Positions 50,115-58,942 of a DNA stretch of 64,000 nucleotides are shown one piece after another; the first letter of the stretch is position 1, and the number at the start of each line of letters is the position of its first letter. The position numbers and the translations under genes are program-made. The notes under the pieces are model-generated. The model worked only from the letters and a program-made list of their open reading frames with translations, did not search any database and had not been told where the DNA came from. Source of the stretch: Jeotgalicoccus halotolerans (GTDB lineage Bacteria; Bacillota; Bacilli; Staphylococcales; Salinicoccaceae); assembly GCF_003387165.1 (NCBI RefSeq), contig NZ_QUMW01000015.1, positions 1-64,000 on the forward strand, given 5' to 3'.

Positions 50115-50798
50115 TTACCTGAACGGCGTAAACAGCAGATTGTTTTCCAGATGCAGGAGGGTCATAATATTCTTCTCATTTTCTTCCAGTTTCTTCAGTA
50201 CGAAGACGTTTAACGGCTCGTTGCTGTCGACTGGTGTGTAGCCGCTGGTCAGCGAACGGATTTGCTTGAACCAGTTGACGATATTTCGATGTTCATCGAG
50301 TAATCTTGTAATGTGCGGTTTCAGCGCTTCAAAAGCGACTGAACTTTTTTGTTCATAATACGTCAGTAGCAGCGGGTACACATCGGATTCTTCCGTTTCG
50401 ATATGCACTGTCATTTCCCGGTAAATATTATAGAAGAGTTCGGCCACTTTATCGTATTCAACATCTTCTTTTTTATATTTTTTGGCGAGTTTTTCGACGT
50501 AGTCATTTAGAACCGGCAGTTCATCCAGCAGGTCGTCGTAATATTTACGTTCGATATACTTAATAATGCTCGTCTGATCCATAAACGATACATCGATTCC
50601 CTCAATCCGCTGTTTCGCAAGTTCGTTGACTTCATATAAAATGTTTTCCAGATTAAAATCGCCTGCTTCATGAGCTTCCTTTAAAGTCTGGTCGCCGTGA
50701 TTAACAAAATCAATATTAATTTCACGGAAGATGCCTGCCGCTGCCGGCACCTTAAATAGAATATCTTTTAATTTCATCGTTTCATTTATATTTGACAT
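50115..50798 (-). CDS. RIC/ScdA-like hemerythrin protein with missing ligands
   Basis: 227 residues from the ATG after GAGGAGGATTC. Two-domain layout of ScdA/YtfE, the di-iron proteins that repair iron-sulfur clusters after nitric oxide or oxidative stress. The N-domain has IFREINIDFVNHGDQTLKEA where ScdA has an IDFCCGG core, so the Cys pair is gone. In the hemerythrin part HIETEESDVYP, DEHRNIVNW and LLHLENNLLF keep His/Glu ligands, but the first two His positions (YHEPL- and KVHG-type in ScdA) read YYDDL and KKYKK. It is probably a paralogue with an altered or single metal site. Confidence 0.7.
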   Translation of the reverse strand: MSNINETMKLKDILFKVPAAAGIFREINIDFVNHGDQTLKEAHEAGDFNLENILYEVNELAKQRIEGIDVSFMDQTSIIKYIERKYYDDLLDELPVLNDYVEKLAKKYKKEDVEYDKVAELFYNIYREMTVHIETEESDVYPLLLTYYEQKSSVAFEALKPHITRLLDEHRNIVNWFKQIRSLTSGYTPVDSNEPLNVFVLKKLEENEKNIMTLLHLENNLLFTPFR

Positions 50799-50935
50799 GT
50801 TGAATCCTCCTCGTCTATTCTTTATATTCATACCATTAATTGAAATTATTTAAACCTTGGTACCCGTTTAATTCTTTCTTGCCTGGGGTATTGTATAATT
50901 AATCTAAACAGCTATTTATATGGAGGTCAGTCCCA

Positions 50936-51895
50936 GTGAATAAAAATTTAAAAATGTTAGCTACAATTATACCATTGATCGCGGTTCCCTTATTTAATGA
51001 ACGTAAAAAGATAGCGAAACATCCCGATATGCAAAAGCTCGGGGCAGTATCGAATTCAGTCTACACGCGCGTTAGAGACAGCAGTAAAGATGCTGCCTCA
51101 AGTGCTTACGAAACGACGAAAAATACCGCCCAGACTATCGGTACGAAAGTAAGCGATACGCTTGAAGAACGCAGCTATAATAAGGAAGTTAAAAATTATC
51201 AGAAGAGCCTCGAGCAGGAAGAATCGCTTGAAAAGCGTTTTGAGAAAGACAAGACAGCTCATAAAGAAAAACGCAAGGCGGACAGCAGTGATAAAAACCG
51301 TTCTTCCTTTGTGCCGAAAATCTTCCAGTCACACAGTGAAAAATCTGCCGATGATATTAAAGACGGCATGACAGTGTCCGATGAACTGATGTCACAGAAC
51401 TCGCCGACACCGGATATTAACACTGACAAACTGACAGAGCCGGATAATGAAGAACCGGTTTACGGTGAAAAATATATGTTTGAAGACAGTGAAGAAGATG
51501 ACAAAGTTCAGAACGAACTGGTACCATATATAGGTAACGCAATTCAAATTAATGAAAGCAGTGAGAAAATGACAAACATCCAGGAAATTAATGAAGAAAA
51601 AGTTCTCAACGACACAAAATTCACAAGAAACTCAAACGATCAGCAGGATGAGAATTTACCGCTTCGCCAGCAGCATAAAAACATTTTAGACCCGCGCAGT
51701 GCGGCACGTGAAAAATACGCTGCAGAAAAGAAAAAAGAAAAAGAGAACCTACGAAACAGCAACAGTCTCTTCAATAAACACCGCCGCATGAACTTTGAAC
51801 ATGCGAACAAGAGAAAACGCATTATCGGCGACGGCACTCCTTATATTAAAGATGAAACAATTAAAAATTACGAAGAGCTAATGTTTAATAAATAA
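50936..51895 (+). CDS. Unknown protein with N-terminal helix and long charged region
   Basis: 319 residues from a GTG after TGGAGGTC. A short hydrophobic N-terminus (MLATIIPLIAVPLF) is followed by a YtxH/late-embryogenesis-like helical stretch (SSKDAASSAYETTKNTAQTI), a strongly charged, probably coiled or disordered middle and a basic C-terminus. I recognise no catalytic motif. It precedes the LOG gene by 25 bases and may be cotranscribed. Likely a membrane-associated cytoplasmic protein; function unknown. Confidence 0.75.
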   Translation: MNKNLKMLATIIPLIAVPLFNERKKIAKHPDMQKLGAVSNSVYTRVRDSSKDAASSAYETTKNTAQTIGTKVSDTLEERSYNKEVKNYQKSLEQEESLEKRFEKDKTAHKEKRKADSSDKNRSSFVPKIFQSHSEKSADDIKDGMTVSDELMSQNSPTPDINTDKLTEPDNEEPVYGEKYMFEDSEEDDKVQNELVPYIGNAIQINESSEKMTNIQEINEEKVLNDTKFTRNSNDQQDENLPLRQQHKNILDPRSAAREKYAAEKKKEKENLRNSNSLFNKHRRMNFEHANKRKRIIGDGTPYIKDETIKNYEELMFNK

Positions 51896-51920
51896 GTTTA
51901 ACATCATAGGAGCATACTTT

Positions 51921-52502
51921 ATGAACTTTAAAAAAATTACTGTATTCTGCGGTGCAAAAACCGGGAAAAACAAAAATTATGAAAAAGCTGCCTATAAATT
52001 AGGCGAAGATGCTGCCCGTAAAAACTTAACCGTCGTATACGGCGGCGGCGCAACCGGCCTGATGGGCGCAGTTGCAGACGGAGCGCTCGCTGAAAACGGA
52101 AAAGTCACCGGGGTGATTCCGCAGTTTCTTGTCGACCGCGAAGTTGCTCACCCCGGCGTCAGGGATATGCGCATCGTCCAGTCTATGCACCAGCGCAAAC
52201 ATGAGCTGGAAGCAGAAGGGGATGCAATTATTATGATGCCCGGCGGTGCCGGCACGCTTGAAGAATTTTTTGAAGTTTTTACTTGGGGACAGCTCGGGCT
52301 GCATGAAAAACCGATTGGCATATTGAACGTTGACGGTTATTTTGATGCGCTTAAAGCCGTAATCTACAAATCGATTGAAGAAGGTTTCCTAGAAGAGCGT
52401 TATCTTGATATGCTGTTCATCCACGATAACCTTAACGATATTCTTGAGGGTTTTGAATCATATGTGCCTGTAGCAGTGAGAACTTACGAAGATTTAAAAT
52501 AA
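51921..52502 (+). CDS. LOG-family phosphoribohydrolase
   Basis: 193 residues with the Rossmann-type LOG signature: VYGGGATGLMGAVADGAL and MMPGGAGTLEEFFEVFTWGQLG (PGGxGTxxE). Members cleave cytokinin riboside 5'-monophosphate or AMP-like nucleotides to base plus ribose 5-phosphate; in bacteria the physiological role is uncertain. SD TAGGAGC. Ends in a strong hairpin shared with the convergent acetyltransferase gene. Confidence 0.9.
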   Translation: MNFKKITVFCGAKTGKNKNYEKAAYKLGEDAARKNLTVVYGGGATGLMGAVADGALAENGKVTGVIPQFLVDREVAHPGVRDMRIVQSMHQRKHELEAEGDAIIMMPGGAGTLEEFFEVFTWGQLGLHEKPIGILNVDGYFDALKAVIYKSIEEGFLEERYLDMLFIHDNLNDILEGFESYVPVAVRTYEDLK

Positions 52503-52510
52503 GCAGGAAA

Positions 52511-52558
52511 AAAAAGAGCACGGATTCAAGTTTACAGTTTGAATCTGCGCTCTTTTTG
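52511..52558. terminator. Bidirectional terminator, LOG gene and acetyltransferase
   Basis: AAAAAAGAGC..GGATTCAA pairs with TTGAATC..GCTCTTTTT over about 19 bases with two mismatches. The acetyltransferase stop codon lies inside the stem. Confidence 0.8.
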
Positions 52559-53095
52559 TGTGGATTTTTTAAACAGCACGTGCCGTTTCAAAGAATGCCC
52601 GTCCATAATACCCGGATGATCAAAAGTCTGCACCGGTTCCATGCCGATTTTTTCCATAATATTAATCGAAGGGATATTCCGCACTGCTGTATAAGCGTAA
52701 ACTTCCTTAATATCTGTCTGACGTTCGACGAATTTTAATACTCCGCGGGCGGCTTCTGTCGCAAAGCCCTGGTTCCAGTGTTTCTTTTGAAGCCGCCAGC
52801 CTATTTCTATACAGGGCAGGAAATCAAAATCGAGAGTGTCATCTGCTTCCAGTACGTGAATTCCCGTAAAGCCGATAAATTCATTCGTATCTTTCCGTTC
52901 AACAGCAAACAGACCAAAGCCTCTGTCGATAATGCACTTTTGAGCGGTGCGTGCATATGCAACAGATTCCTCAGGTGTTACCAGCGTTGGAAAATAACGC
53001 CTGACATCCGGATCCTGATTCATTCTAATAAAGGTCTTTAAATCACTTTCCTGCCAGTCGCGTAAAATCAGACGTTTTGTCTTAATATATTTCAT
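52532..53095 (-). CDS. GNAT N-acetyltransferase, RimJ/RimL type
   Basis: 187 residues. TKRLILRDWQESDLKTFIRM at the start, EIGWRLQKKHWNQGFATEAA (acetyl-CoA loop, a Q/RxxGxA-like stretch) and NIPSINIMEKIGMEPVQTF mark the RimJ/RimL branch, which acetylates protein N-termini or small amines. The substrate cannot be told. It stands alone on the minus strand behind two small envelope genes. Confidence 0.85.
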   Translation of the reverse strand: MKYIKTKRLILRDWQESDLKTFIRMNQDPDVRRYFPTLVTPEESVAYARTAQKCIIDRGFGLFAVERKDTNEFIGFTGIHVLEADDTLDFDFLPCIEIGWRLQKKHWNQGFATEAARGVLKFVERQTDIKEVYAYTAVRNIPSINIMEKIGMEPVQTFDHPGIMDGHSLKRHVLFKKSTQKERRFKL

Positions 53096-53114
53096 TTTAC
53101 TTCAGGCCTATCTA

Positions 53115-53450
53115 TTAAAGTTCTGCTTCATTTTGAATCGGCACATCGCGGCGGATGTAACTGATTAAACGCACGGTAAATTCACTGTTTTCAAAATCGT
53201 AGTCTTCAAGATTTTTCTTCTTGTTATCCGTTGTCACGACTGCATCGATGAAGTCGACCGTATGCTTTTCTTTAAACGTAATAGTAAAAGTTTCAAAGCT
53301 CTCTTCCGGTGCCGGTTTTTTCACGACAACACGGTTAATCGAACCTTGATCATCTTCCAGTTCGCCGCCGGTAGCCGCTTCAATTTCTTTTGCCAGCTCT
53401 TTGAGCTTCATTTTTTTACCTTCAATTAAATAAAACTTCTCTTCATGCAT
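53115..53450 (-). CDS. Conserved hypothetical small protein
   Basis: 111 residues from the ATG after AAAGGAG. The fold looks alpha/beta (ELAKEIEAATGGELEDDQG, FETFTITFKEKHTVDFIDAV) with no signal peptide or metal motif. It follows the small coiled-coil lipoprotein gene by 12 bases, so both are likely in one operon. Function unknown to me. Confidence 0.7.
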   Translation of the reverse strand: MHEEKFYLIEGKKMKLKELAKEIEAATGGELEDDQGSINRVVVKKPAPEESFETFTITFKEKHTVDFIDAVVTTDNKKKNLEDYDFENSEFTVRLISYIRRDVPIQNEAEL

Positions 53451-53462
53451 GATAAAACTCCT

Positions 53463-53723
53463 TTACTCTTCGTTTTCTTCTTCATCTTCCTCTTCATCAG
53501 GCTGCTGGTTTTCTTCGAATTCCTGCTCGAGTGCTTCCAGTTCTGATTCTTTCGCATCGACATTCTGCTGAAGCGCTTCATTATCACCCTGCAGGGAATT
53601 AATTTCCTCTTCCAGCTCGGCAATTTCATTGTTGACGTTTTCCAGATCTTTTTCTGCCTGGGTAGATTCGCTGCTGCAGGCTGCAAGTCCCAGTACAAAT
53701 ATTAGCATTATCAGTTTTTTCAT
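53463..53723 (-). CDS. Small coiled-coil lipoprotein
   Basis: 86 residues from the ATG five bases after AGGTGG (a second ATG one codon earlier is possible). Lipobox LAAC, then an uninterrupted acidic coiled coil (EKDLENVNNEIAELEEEINS and on) and a Glu/Asp tail. It has the size and layout of small Lpp/YgdR-type tethers but no sequence match I can name. Exported and lipid-anchored. Confidence 0.75.
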   Translation of the reverse strand: MKKLIMLIFVLGLAACSSESTQAEKDLENVNNEIAELEEEINSLQGDNEALQQNVDAKESELEALEQEFEENQQPDEEEDEEENEE

Positions 53724-53794
53724 CATATCCACCTATAGTTAATCTTACCCAATATTATACCATTCATATGTATATTTTTAAATTTATAGAAAAA

Positions 53795-53814
53795 ACCCGG
53801 CAAAAATGCCGGGT
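53795..53814 (-). terminator. Terminator of the first solute-binding protein gene
   Basis: ACCCGGCA-TTTT-TGCCGGGT, then TTTTTTC on the minus strand. Confidence 0.85.
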
Positions 53815-53827
53815 CCTTCAATCTTTA

Positions 53828-55510
53828 CTATTCTTCAATTGTTACCTGATCCACATGATAAATACCCTGTGCATCAACCCAGAAGTTCTGAACGTTAGCA
53901 TTTAAGCCTGTTAAGTAGTTCTGGTGGTGAATGTAGGCCATCGGCGCTACATCTACGAGATAATCTTGAAGTTCTGAATAAATTTCAAGTCTCGCTTCTT
54001 CATCAGTTTCCTGACGTCCTGCTTCAAGCAATTCGTCTACTTTATCGTCTGATAAGAATGAACGGTTACCCGGGTCGCCATGCATTGATGAGTGGAATAA
54101 CGGATAAGTACCGTAGTCCGCATCACCAGTTACAGTTGACCAGCCGAGGATAAACATATCGTGGTTCCCTGCAGCTGTTTCTTCCAAGTACGCGCCCCAC
54201 TCAAGCTGTTCAACAGTTAAGTTGATGCCGATTTCCTGCAGTGATTCCTGCAGATAAATTGCCGTATTTACACGTTCAGGACTGTCGTTAGTCCAGATTG
54301 ACAGATCAAGTCCATCTTCGTAACCGGCTTCTGCCATCAGTTCTTTGGCACGTTCGATGTCGTAAGAGATACCTTCAACATTTTCATCGTATCCGAAGAC
54401 ACCCGGAGCTAACGGCCCTTGTGCCGGAATACCTACACCGTCGTATACTCCGCTGATAATTTCTTCGCGGTCGATAGCATAAGAAATTGCCTGACGTACT
54501 CTTTCATCGTCTAAAGGTTCTTTTTCAGTGTTAAATCCGATATAAGAAAGTGACATTGATTCTGTTTCGTCAAGTTCAGTCTCTGCTCCATTAGCAATAC
54601 GGTCTGCGTTGCTCGATTCAACAGCACCTGCAACATGAGAAGTGCCCGATTCGATTTCAGCAATACGTGACGCAGTTTCCGGAACTACTTTAAATGTTAC
54701 TGTGTCGAGTGTTGCAACTTCACCGTAGTAATCGTCATTGCGCTCAAGGACAACCTGCTCACCCGGTGTGCGTTCCTGTAATTTAAAGACGCCTGTTCCT
54801 ACAGGATTTGCAGTGACGTATTCGCCAAGATCAGAAGAAATTGCATCCTGAACTTCTTCAGCATCACCATTTTTGCGTAATTCATAATATTCTTCTGCAG
54901 TCATATCTTCACCTGCAGCATCAAGTGCTTCCTGGTAATCAGTATCGATTACATCTTTACTGATCATACCGCCGCCATCATGTGCAAGGTGCGCAAGCAA
55001 TGGTGCAAACGGATATTCAGTTGTAATTTCAACTGTGTACTCATCCACTGCTTCAACATCGCTAACCATTTCGTATAAGAACATACGAGGTGATGCCATA
55101 GCCGGATCAAGTACGCGTTCAAGGTTCGCAACAACAGCTTCCGCGTTGAAAGGTGTGCCGTCGTGGAAGGTTACATCGTCACGGAGAGTAAAGCTCCATG
55201 TTGTGTCATCTACCTGTTCCCACTCAGTCGCAAGACCAGGTTCCACTTCCATATCTGCATTCAGGACAGTCAGTCCATCGTATAAGTTGTAACGCACGTT
55301 TGATGATGGTACGTCATTATTGCCGTGCGGGTCCATTGAAACAATGTCACTCATCTGAGAGATGACAAGGTCCTGGCTGCCGGCCGGTGTACCTTCTGAT
55401 GCGCCGTCTTCAGCTTCAGGCTCAACGTCGCTGTCGCTTGTACAAGCTGCCAGTACTAATGTAAACATCAGTACAATACTTAAAGTAAGCAGTTGTTTAA
55501 GGCTCTTCAT
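53828..55510 (-). CDS. Peptide/nickel-type solute-binding lipoprotein (SBP_bac_5), paralogue 1
   Basis: 560 residues: lipobox LAAC, acidic linker, then the SBP family 5 fold (SMDPHGNNDVPSSNVRYNLY, TTWSFTLRDDVTFHDGTPFN, VRQAISYAIDREEIISGVYD, QLEWGAYLEETAAGNHDMFI). It captures oligopeptides or a similar ligand for an ABC importer. About half its residues are shared with the three neighbours. No permease or ATPase gene is adjacent, so it must work with a transporter encoded elsewhere. Ends in a strong terminator; the gene stands alone. Confidence 0.9.
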   Translation of the reverse strand: MKSLKQLLTLSIVLMFTLVLAACTSDSDVEPEAEDGASEGTPAGSQDLVISQMSDIVSMDPHGNNDVPSSNVRYNLYDGLTVLNADMEVEPGLATEWEQVDDTTWSFTLRDDVTFHDGTPFNAEAVVANLERVLDPAMASPRMFLYEMVSDVEAVDEYTVEITTEYPFAPLLAHLAHDGGGMISKDVIDTDYQEALDAAGEDMTAEEYYELRKNGDAEEVQDAISSDLGEYVTANPVGTGVFKLQERTPGEQVVLERNDDYYGEVATLDTVTFKVVPETASRIAEIESGTSHVAGAVESSNADRIANGAETELDETESMSLSYIGFNTEKEPLDDERVRQAISYAIDREEIISGVYDGVGIPAQGPLAPGVFGYDENVEGISYDIERAKELMAEAGYEDGLDLSIWTNDSPERVNTAIYLQESLQEIGINLTVEQLEWGAYLEETAAGNHDMFILGWSTVTGDADYGTYPLFHSSMHGDPGNRSFLSDDKVDELLEAGRQETDEEARLEIYSELQDYLVDVAPMAYIHHQNYLTGLNANVQNFWVDAQGIYHVDQVTIEE

Positions 55511-55805
55511 TATGTATTTCCCCCTAATTAATTTTAAATTTTAAGATTATTTCGAATCCTAAAATTTCACTCTTACAATATTACCCCAAAAAAATTTTTC
55601 TTACAAGGTAGAATTTTGAAAATATTATCAATGTGATGAGTAATAATTACCCCTTCAAATTTCAACCATTCTCACTATAGCATGCACTTCATTCAAAATA
55701 AAGCGCTTTCAATATTTTTTTATGAGTGTGTGTATATTAAACACCGTTAAAAAAAGACAACCATGACATTTCAATTTACCATGACTGTAGGGTAAAATTC
55801 TCTCC

Positions 55806-55931
55806 TTATTCACTATCAATATAAGTTCCGCTGAAATCCAGCATATTGAAACCGTTGGCTTTAAATTCATGGACGTTGTCGTTATGTGCATTTAAATACT
55901 CTGCAAAGTAAGATAACTCCTCACAGAGAGT
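55806..55931 (-). pseudogene. C-terminal remnant of a fifth solute-binding protein
   Basis: The minus strand encodes YFAEYLNAHNDNVHEFKANG and FNMLDFSGTYIDSE followed by a stop. This aligns with the end of paralogue 2 (GENLNAYGNHVEGFGG..YNIFDFRGTSIQ). Upstream sequence is replaced by the terminator of paralogue 2, so the rest of the gene has been deleted. The remaining gap from 55,511 to 55,805 holds only the promoter region of paralogue 1. Confidence 0.7.
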
Positions 55932-55943
55932 GACGAACCAAAA

Positions 55944-55981
55944 ACTGCCCGGAAATCTTAATAGTAAGATTTCCGGGCAGT
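55944..55981 (-). terminator. Terminator of paralogue 2
   Basis: ACTGCCCGGAAATCTTA with its complement over 17 bases, 4-base loop, and TTTTTGG on the minus strand. Confidence 0.9.
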
Positions 55982-56001
55982 CTATCCTGCCAATTCTTTA
56001 C

Positions 56002-57675
56002 TTATTGAATTGAAGTGCCTCTGAAATCGAAGATATTATAAGCATCGCCTCCGAATCCTTCAACGTGATTGCCGTATGCGTTTAAGTTTTCCCCGTGACG
56101 GATAAAGATTGCCGGTGCTTCATCTACTAAGATTTGCTGAGCTTCCATATACAGTTCTTCTCGCTCGCTTTCTTCAGTTGACTGGCGGGCTTCATCTAAA
56201 ATACTGTCCAGTTCAGGGTTATTGTAGAAGGAACGGTTACCAGTGTCACCGATGTTATCACTGTGGAACAGCGGTGTGATTCCGTTATCCGGGTCACCTG
56301 TTGAGTTGCTCCAGCCAAGGATGAACATATCGTGTTCTCCTGCGCCTGTCGCTGCAAGGTACGCGCCCCACTCAACTTGTTCAACGTTCACTGTAATACC
56401 AAGGTTGCTCAATGATTCCTGCAGCCACAGGGCTACGTCTACACGTTCAGGGTTATCATCGTTAACCATTAAGTTAATTGTTAAATCTTCAACACCTGCT
56501 TCATCCAACAGTTCCTCGGCACGGTCCATATCATATTCCAAACCTTCAAGGTCTTCAGAATAACCGAGGACTCCCGGTGCAAGCGGTGCTTCTGCCGGTG
56601 TACCTGATCCGTTGTACACTCCATCGAGTACAGCCTGGCTGTCAAATGCATGCGTGATTGCCTGACGTACTCTCGGGTCGTCAAACGGTTCTTTTTCAGT
56701 ATTGAATCCGATGTAGTCAATCGATACTGAATCGTTGCGGAGAAGTGTTACATCTTCGTTATTTTCCACGCGGTCAATATTGCTGGATAGTGTCGCTAAA
56801 ATTGCATCTGATGAACCTGACTCAAGTTCAGCAATACGTGAACCCGGTTCAGATACTACTTTAAATGTCACCCCGTCAAGCAGTGCTGTATCTCCCCAGT
56901 AATCATCGTTGCGTACTACAGCAGTCTGTTCTCCAGGGCTTCTCGAATCAAACTTGAAGTAGTTTGTTCCAACAGGTTCAGATTCAACAAGCTGGCCGAC
57001 AAAAGAGCTGATTTCATTTGCTGCTGCTTCATGCTCTTCCCCGCCTTCAGCGCGCAGGTCATAGTATTCTTCAAGAGATAAATCGCTGCCGGCTTCATCG
57101 AGTGCCTGCTGGTAATCAGCATCGATTAAATCTTTACTGATCATTTTTCCCGCACCATGAGTCAAGTTGTTCGCAAGCGGTGCAAAAGGATACTCAGTCA
57201 CAAGTTCTACAGTGTAATCGTCGATAACGTTAACTTCGCTTACCATCTCGAGCAGGAATGAACGCGGTGAAGCTTTCGCCGGATCTTTTACACGTTCGAT
57301 ATTCGCTTTAACGACATCAGCATTAAATTCACTGCCGTCATGGAAAGTGACCCCTTCGCGAAGCTTAAATTGCCACGTTGTATCGTCAACCTGTTCATAC
57401 TCTTCAGCTAAGACAGGAACTATTTCAAAATTTTCATCCTGTGTTAAGAGCGGCTCATAAATTGTATCGCGGATTTGTTCCGACGGTACATCATTACTGC
57501 CGTGCGGATCCATCGATACTGCATCACTTGGTATTGCCAAGGTCAGAGTACCGCCTTCTGCAGCTGCGGTCTCTTCCCCTTCAGTTGCTTCCTCTTCCAC
57601 ATTACTGTCATCAGTACATGCTGCGAGAATAAGTATTAATACGCCGAGCAATGCCATAAAACTAAACTTTTTCAT
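56002..57675 (-). CDS. Peptide/nickel-type solute-binding lipoprotein, paralogue 2
   Basis: 557 residues with lipobox LAAC and the SBP_bac_5 core (SMDPHGSNDVPSEQIRDTIY, TTWQFKLREGVTFHDGSEFN, VRQAITHAFDSQAVLDGVYN, QVEWGAYLAATGAGEHDMFI, FILGWSNSTGDPDNGITPLF). Ligand pocket residues differ from paralogue 1 in many places, so specificity may differ. It has its own terminator and a ~230-base upstream region (57,676-57,909) with no other feature I can identify. Confidence 0.9.
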   Translation of the reverse strand: MKKFSFMALLGVLILILAACTDDSNVEEEATEGEETAAAEGGTLTLAIPSDAVSMDPHGSNDVPSEQIRDTIYEPLLTQDENFEIVPVLAEEYEQVDDTTWQFKLREGVTFHDGSEFNADVVKANIERVKDPAKASPRSFLLEMVSEVNVIDDYTVELVTEYPFAPLANNLTHGAGKMISKDLIDADYQQALDEAGSDLSLEEYYDLRAEGGEEHEAAANEISSFVGQLVESEPVGTNYFKFDSRSPGEQTAVVRNDDYWGDTALLDGVTFKVVSEPGSRIAELESGSSDAILATLSSNIDRVENNEDVTLLRNDSVSIDYIGFNTEKEPFDDPRVRQAITHAFDSQAVLDGVYNGSGTPAEAPLAPGVLGYSEDLEGLEYDMDRAEELLDEAGVEDLTINLMVNDDNPERVDVALWLQESLSNLGITVNVEQVEWGAYLAATGAGEHDMFILGWSNSTGDPDNGITPLFHSDNIGDTGNRSFYNNPELDSILDEARQSTEESEREELYMEAQQILVDEAPAIFIRHGENLNAYGNHVEGFGGDAYNIFDFRGTSIQ

Positions 57676-57909
57676 TTGATTCCCCCCATTTCAAGAAGCT
57701 GTAAGCACTTCTTATAATATTCAGAATTTTACACTAGAAGTTAAATTTATACAACTGTTATTTCAGAAAAATCTAATTATTGAATACGCTTACTTATTTA
57801 TTTGTTATTGGAATGGCATTTGAATTTTTAAAATGTAGCTTTGAGATAATAACAGCGATGCTGTGTTGTCGATGAAGATCGTTAAATTAATATCTCATCA
57901 ACAAAAAAA

Positions 57910-57932
57910 GAAGCAGAATCACTGTTCTGCTT
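57910..57932 (-). terminator. Terminator of the acyltransferase-DUF6320-hydrolase operon
   Basis: GAAGCAGAA and TTCTGCTTC with a short loop, then TTTTTTTG on the minus strand. Confidence 0.85.
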
Positions 57933-57942
57933 CCTGAAGATT

Positions 57943-58914
57943 TTAATTATCATATTCAAGCAGAATATCCTTAATCTGCTTTCTCGCCTCGATGCCTTCT
58001 TTAATCGGATAGAGCGGAAAGACATGATTCTGCATAGCGTACTCGTAGTACTCGTAAGCTGCTCCAGCTTTACCCAGCAGTTCAGCGTACTTACGGGCAT
58101 CGGGTAATATAATCTCGCGTGTTCCTGCAAATAAGTATAGTTTCGGCAGCCCCGTTAAATCTCCGTACATCGGTGATACTTTGTAATTGTCCGGCGCAGC
58201 ATCACCTGACCAGATTTTCCCGATAATTTTCAAATTATCTGTTTTCAGCATCGGCTCAACCGCTTCAAATTTTTCAATTTCAGGATTGCTCAGCGTAATA
58301 TCGAGCCAGGGTGAAATGACGATTTGCGCCTTCGGCAGCGGCAGCGATGCTTTTTTTATCCATTGTACAAGGCCGAGCGTCAGTCCTCCGCCTGCAGAGT
58401 CTCCCATAATGATTATATTTTCACTTTCCTGAACGAGCTGTTTATACAATTCCTGCACCGCTTCGTATGCTTCGATATAAGTATGTTCCGGTGTCTTCGG
58501 ATAAATCGGAACGATAAATTCCATGCCTGTTTCTCTAACGAGTTTGCTTAAAAAACGCCAGTGGAATACGGACGGCTGATGAATATAACCGCCGCCGTGC
58601 AAATACAGTACCCGCTGTCTGCTCTTCGGCGTCTTTGGTGACATGCTGAACACTTTCATGCCCGACACTTCACAGCTTTCAATATGGGAGGTAACGATAC
58701 TTTTTGGAATTTCATACTCCCGCCGGTTTTCTTCAGCATTACGTTCGAGCATTTCCTCATTCATGTCTTCTAAATCAAAGTTCGCAACTCTGATTAAATC
58801 TTCAGCCAGTTCGCTGCCGATACTTCTCTTATGTACAAACAGCGCCCTGTATATATACATAATGATACCGGAAACTGCTGTCAAAATTGCCGCACCTCTA
58901 AATAATATTTTCAT
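57943..58914 (-). CDS. Alpha/beta hydrolase of the hormone-sensitive-lipase family
   Basis: 323 residues. N-terminal membrane helix (about residues 7-25), then the HSL-type oxyanion motif YLHGGGYIHQP, nucleophile elbow MGDSAGGGLTLG (Ser), and catalytic Asp/His candidates in LFAGTREIILPDARKY and QNHVFPLYP. It should cleave short or medium acyl esters at the membrane. Third gene of an operon behind an acyltransferase and a DUF6320 protein, which suggests that it acts on a product of that pathway. Confidence 0.88.
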   Translation of the reverse strand: MKILFRGAAILTAVSGIIMYIYRALFVHKRSIGSELAEDLIRVANFDLEDMNEEMLERNAEENRREYEIPKSIVTSHIESCEVSGMKVFSMSPKTPKSRQRVLYLHGGGYIHQPSVFHWRFLSKLVRETGMEFIVPIYPKTPEHTYIEAYEAVQELYKQLVQESENIIIMGDSAGGGLTLGLVQWIKKASLPLPKAQIVISPWLDITLSNPEIEKFEAVEPMLKTDNLKIIGKIWSGDAAPDNYKVSPMYGDLTGLPKLYLFAGTREIILPDARKYAELLGKAGAAYEYYEYAMQNHVFPLYPIKEGIEARKQIKDILLEYDN

Positions 58915-58942
58915 TTTACCCGTCCCTTTATCTTCTATTATA

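Noticed and set aside
53426..53698. Basic 90-residue frame over the small lipoprotein
   Set aside because: It is the shifted frame of an acidic coiled-coil gene that has a lipobox and ribosome site.
55709..55891. 60-residue minus-strand protein
   Set aside because: The real signal is in another frame (the tail of a solute-binding protein); this frame crosses it and has no ribosome site.
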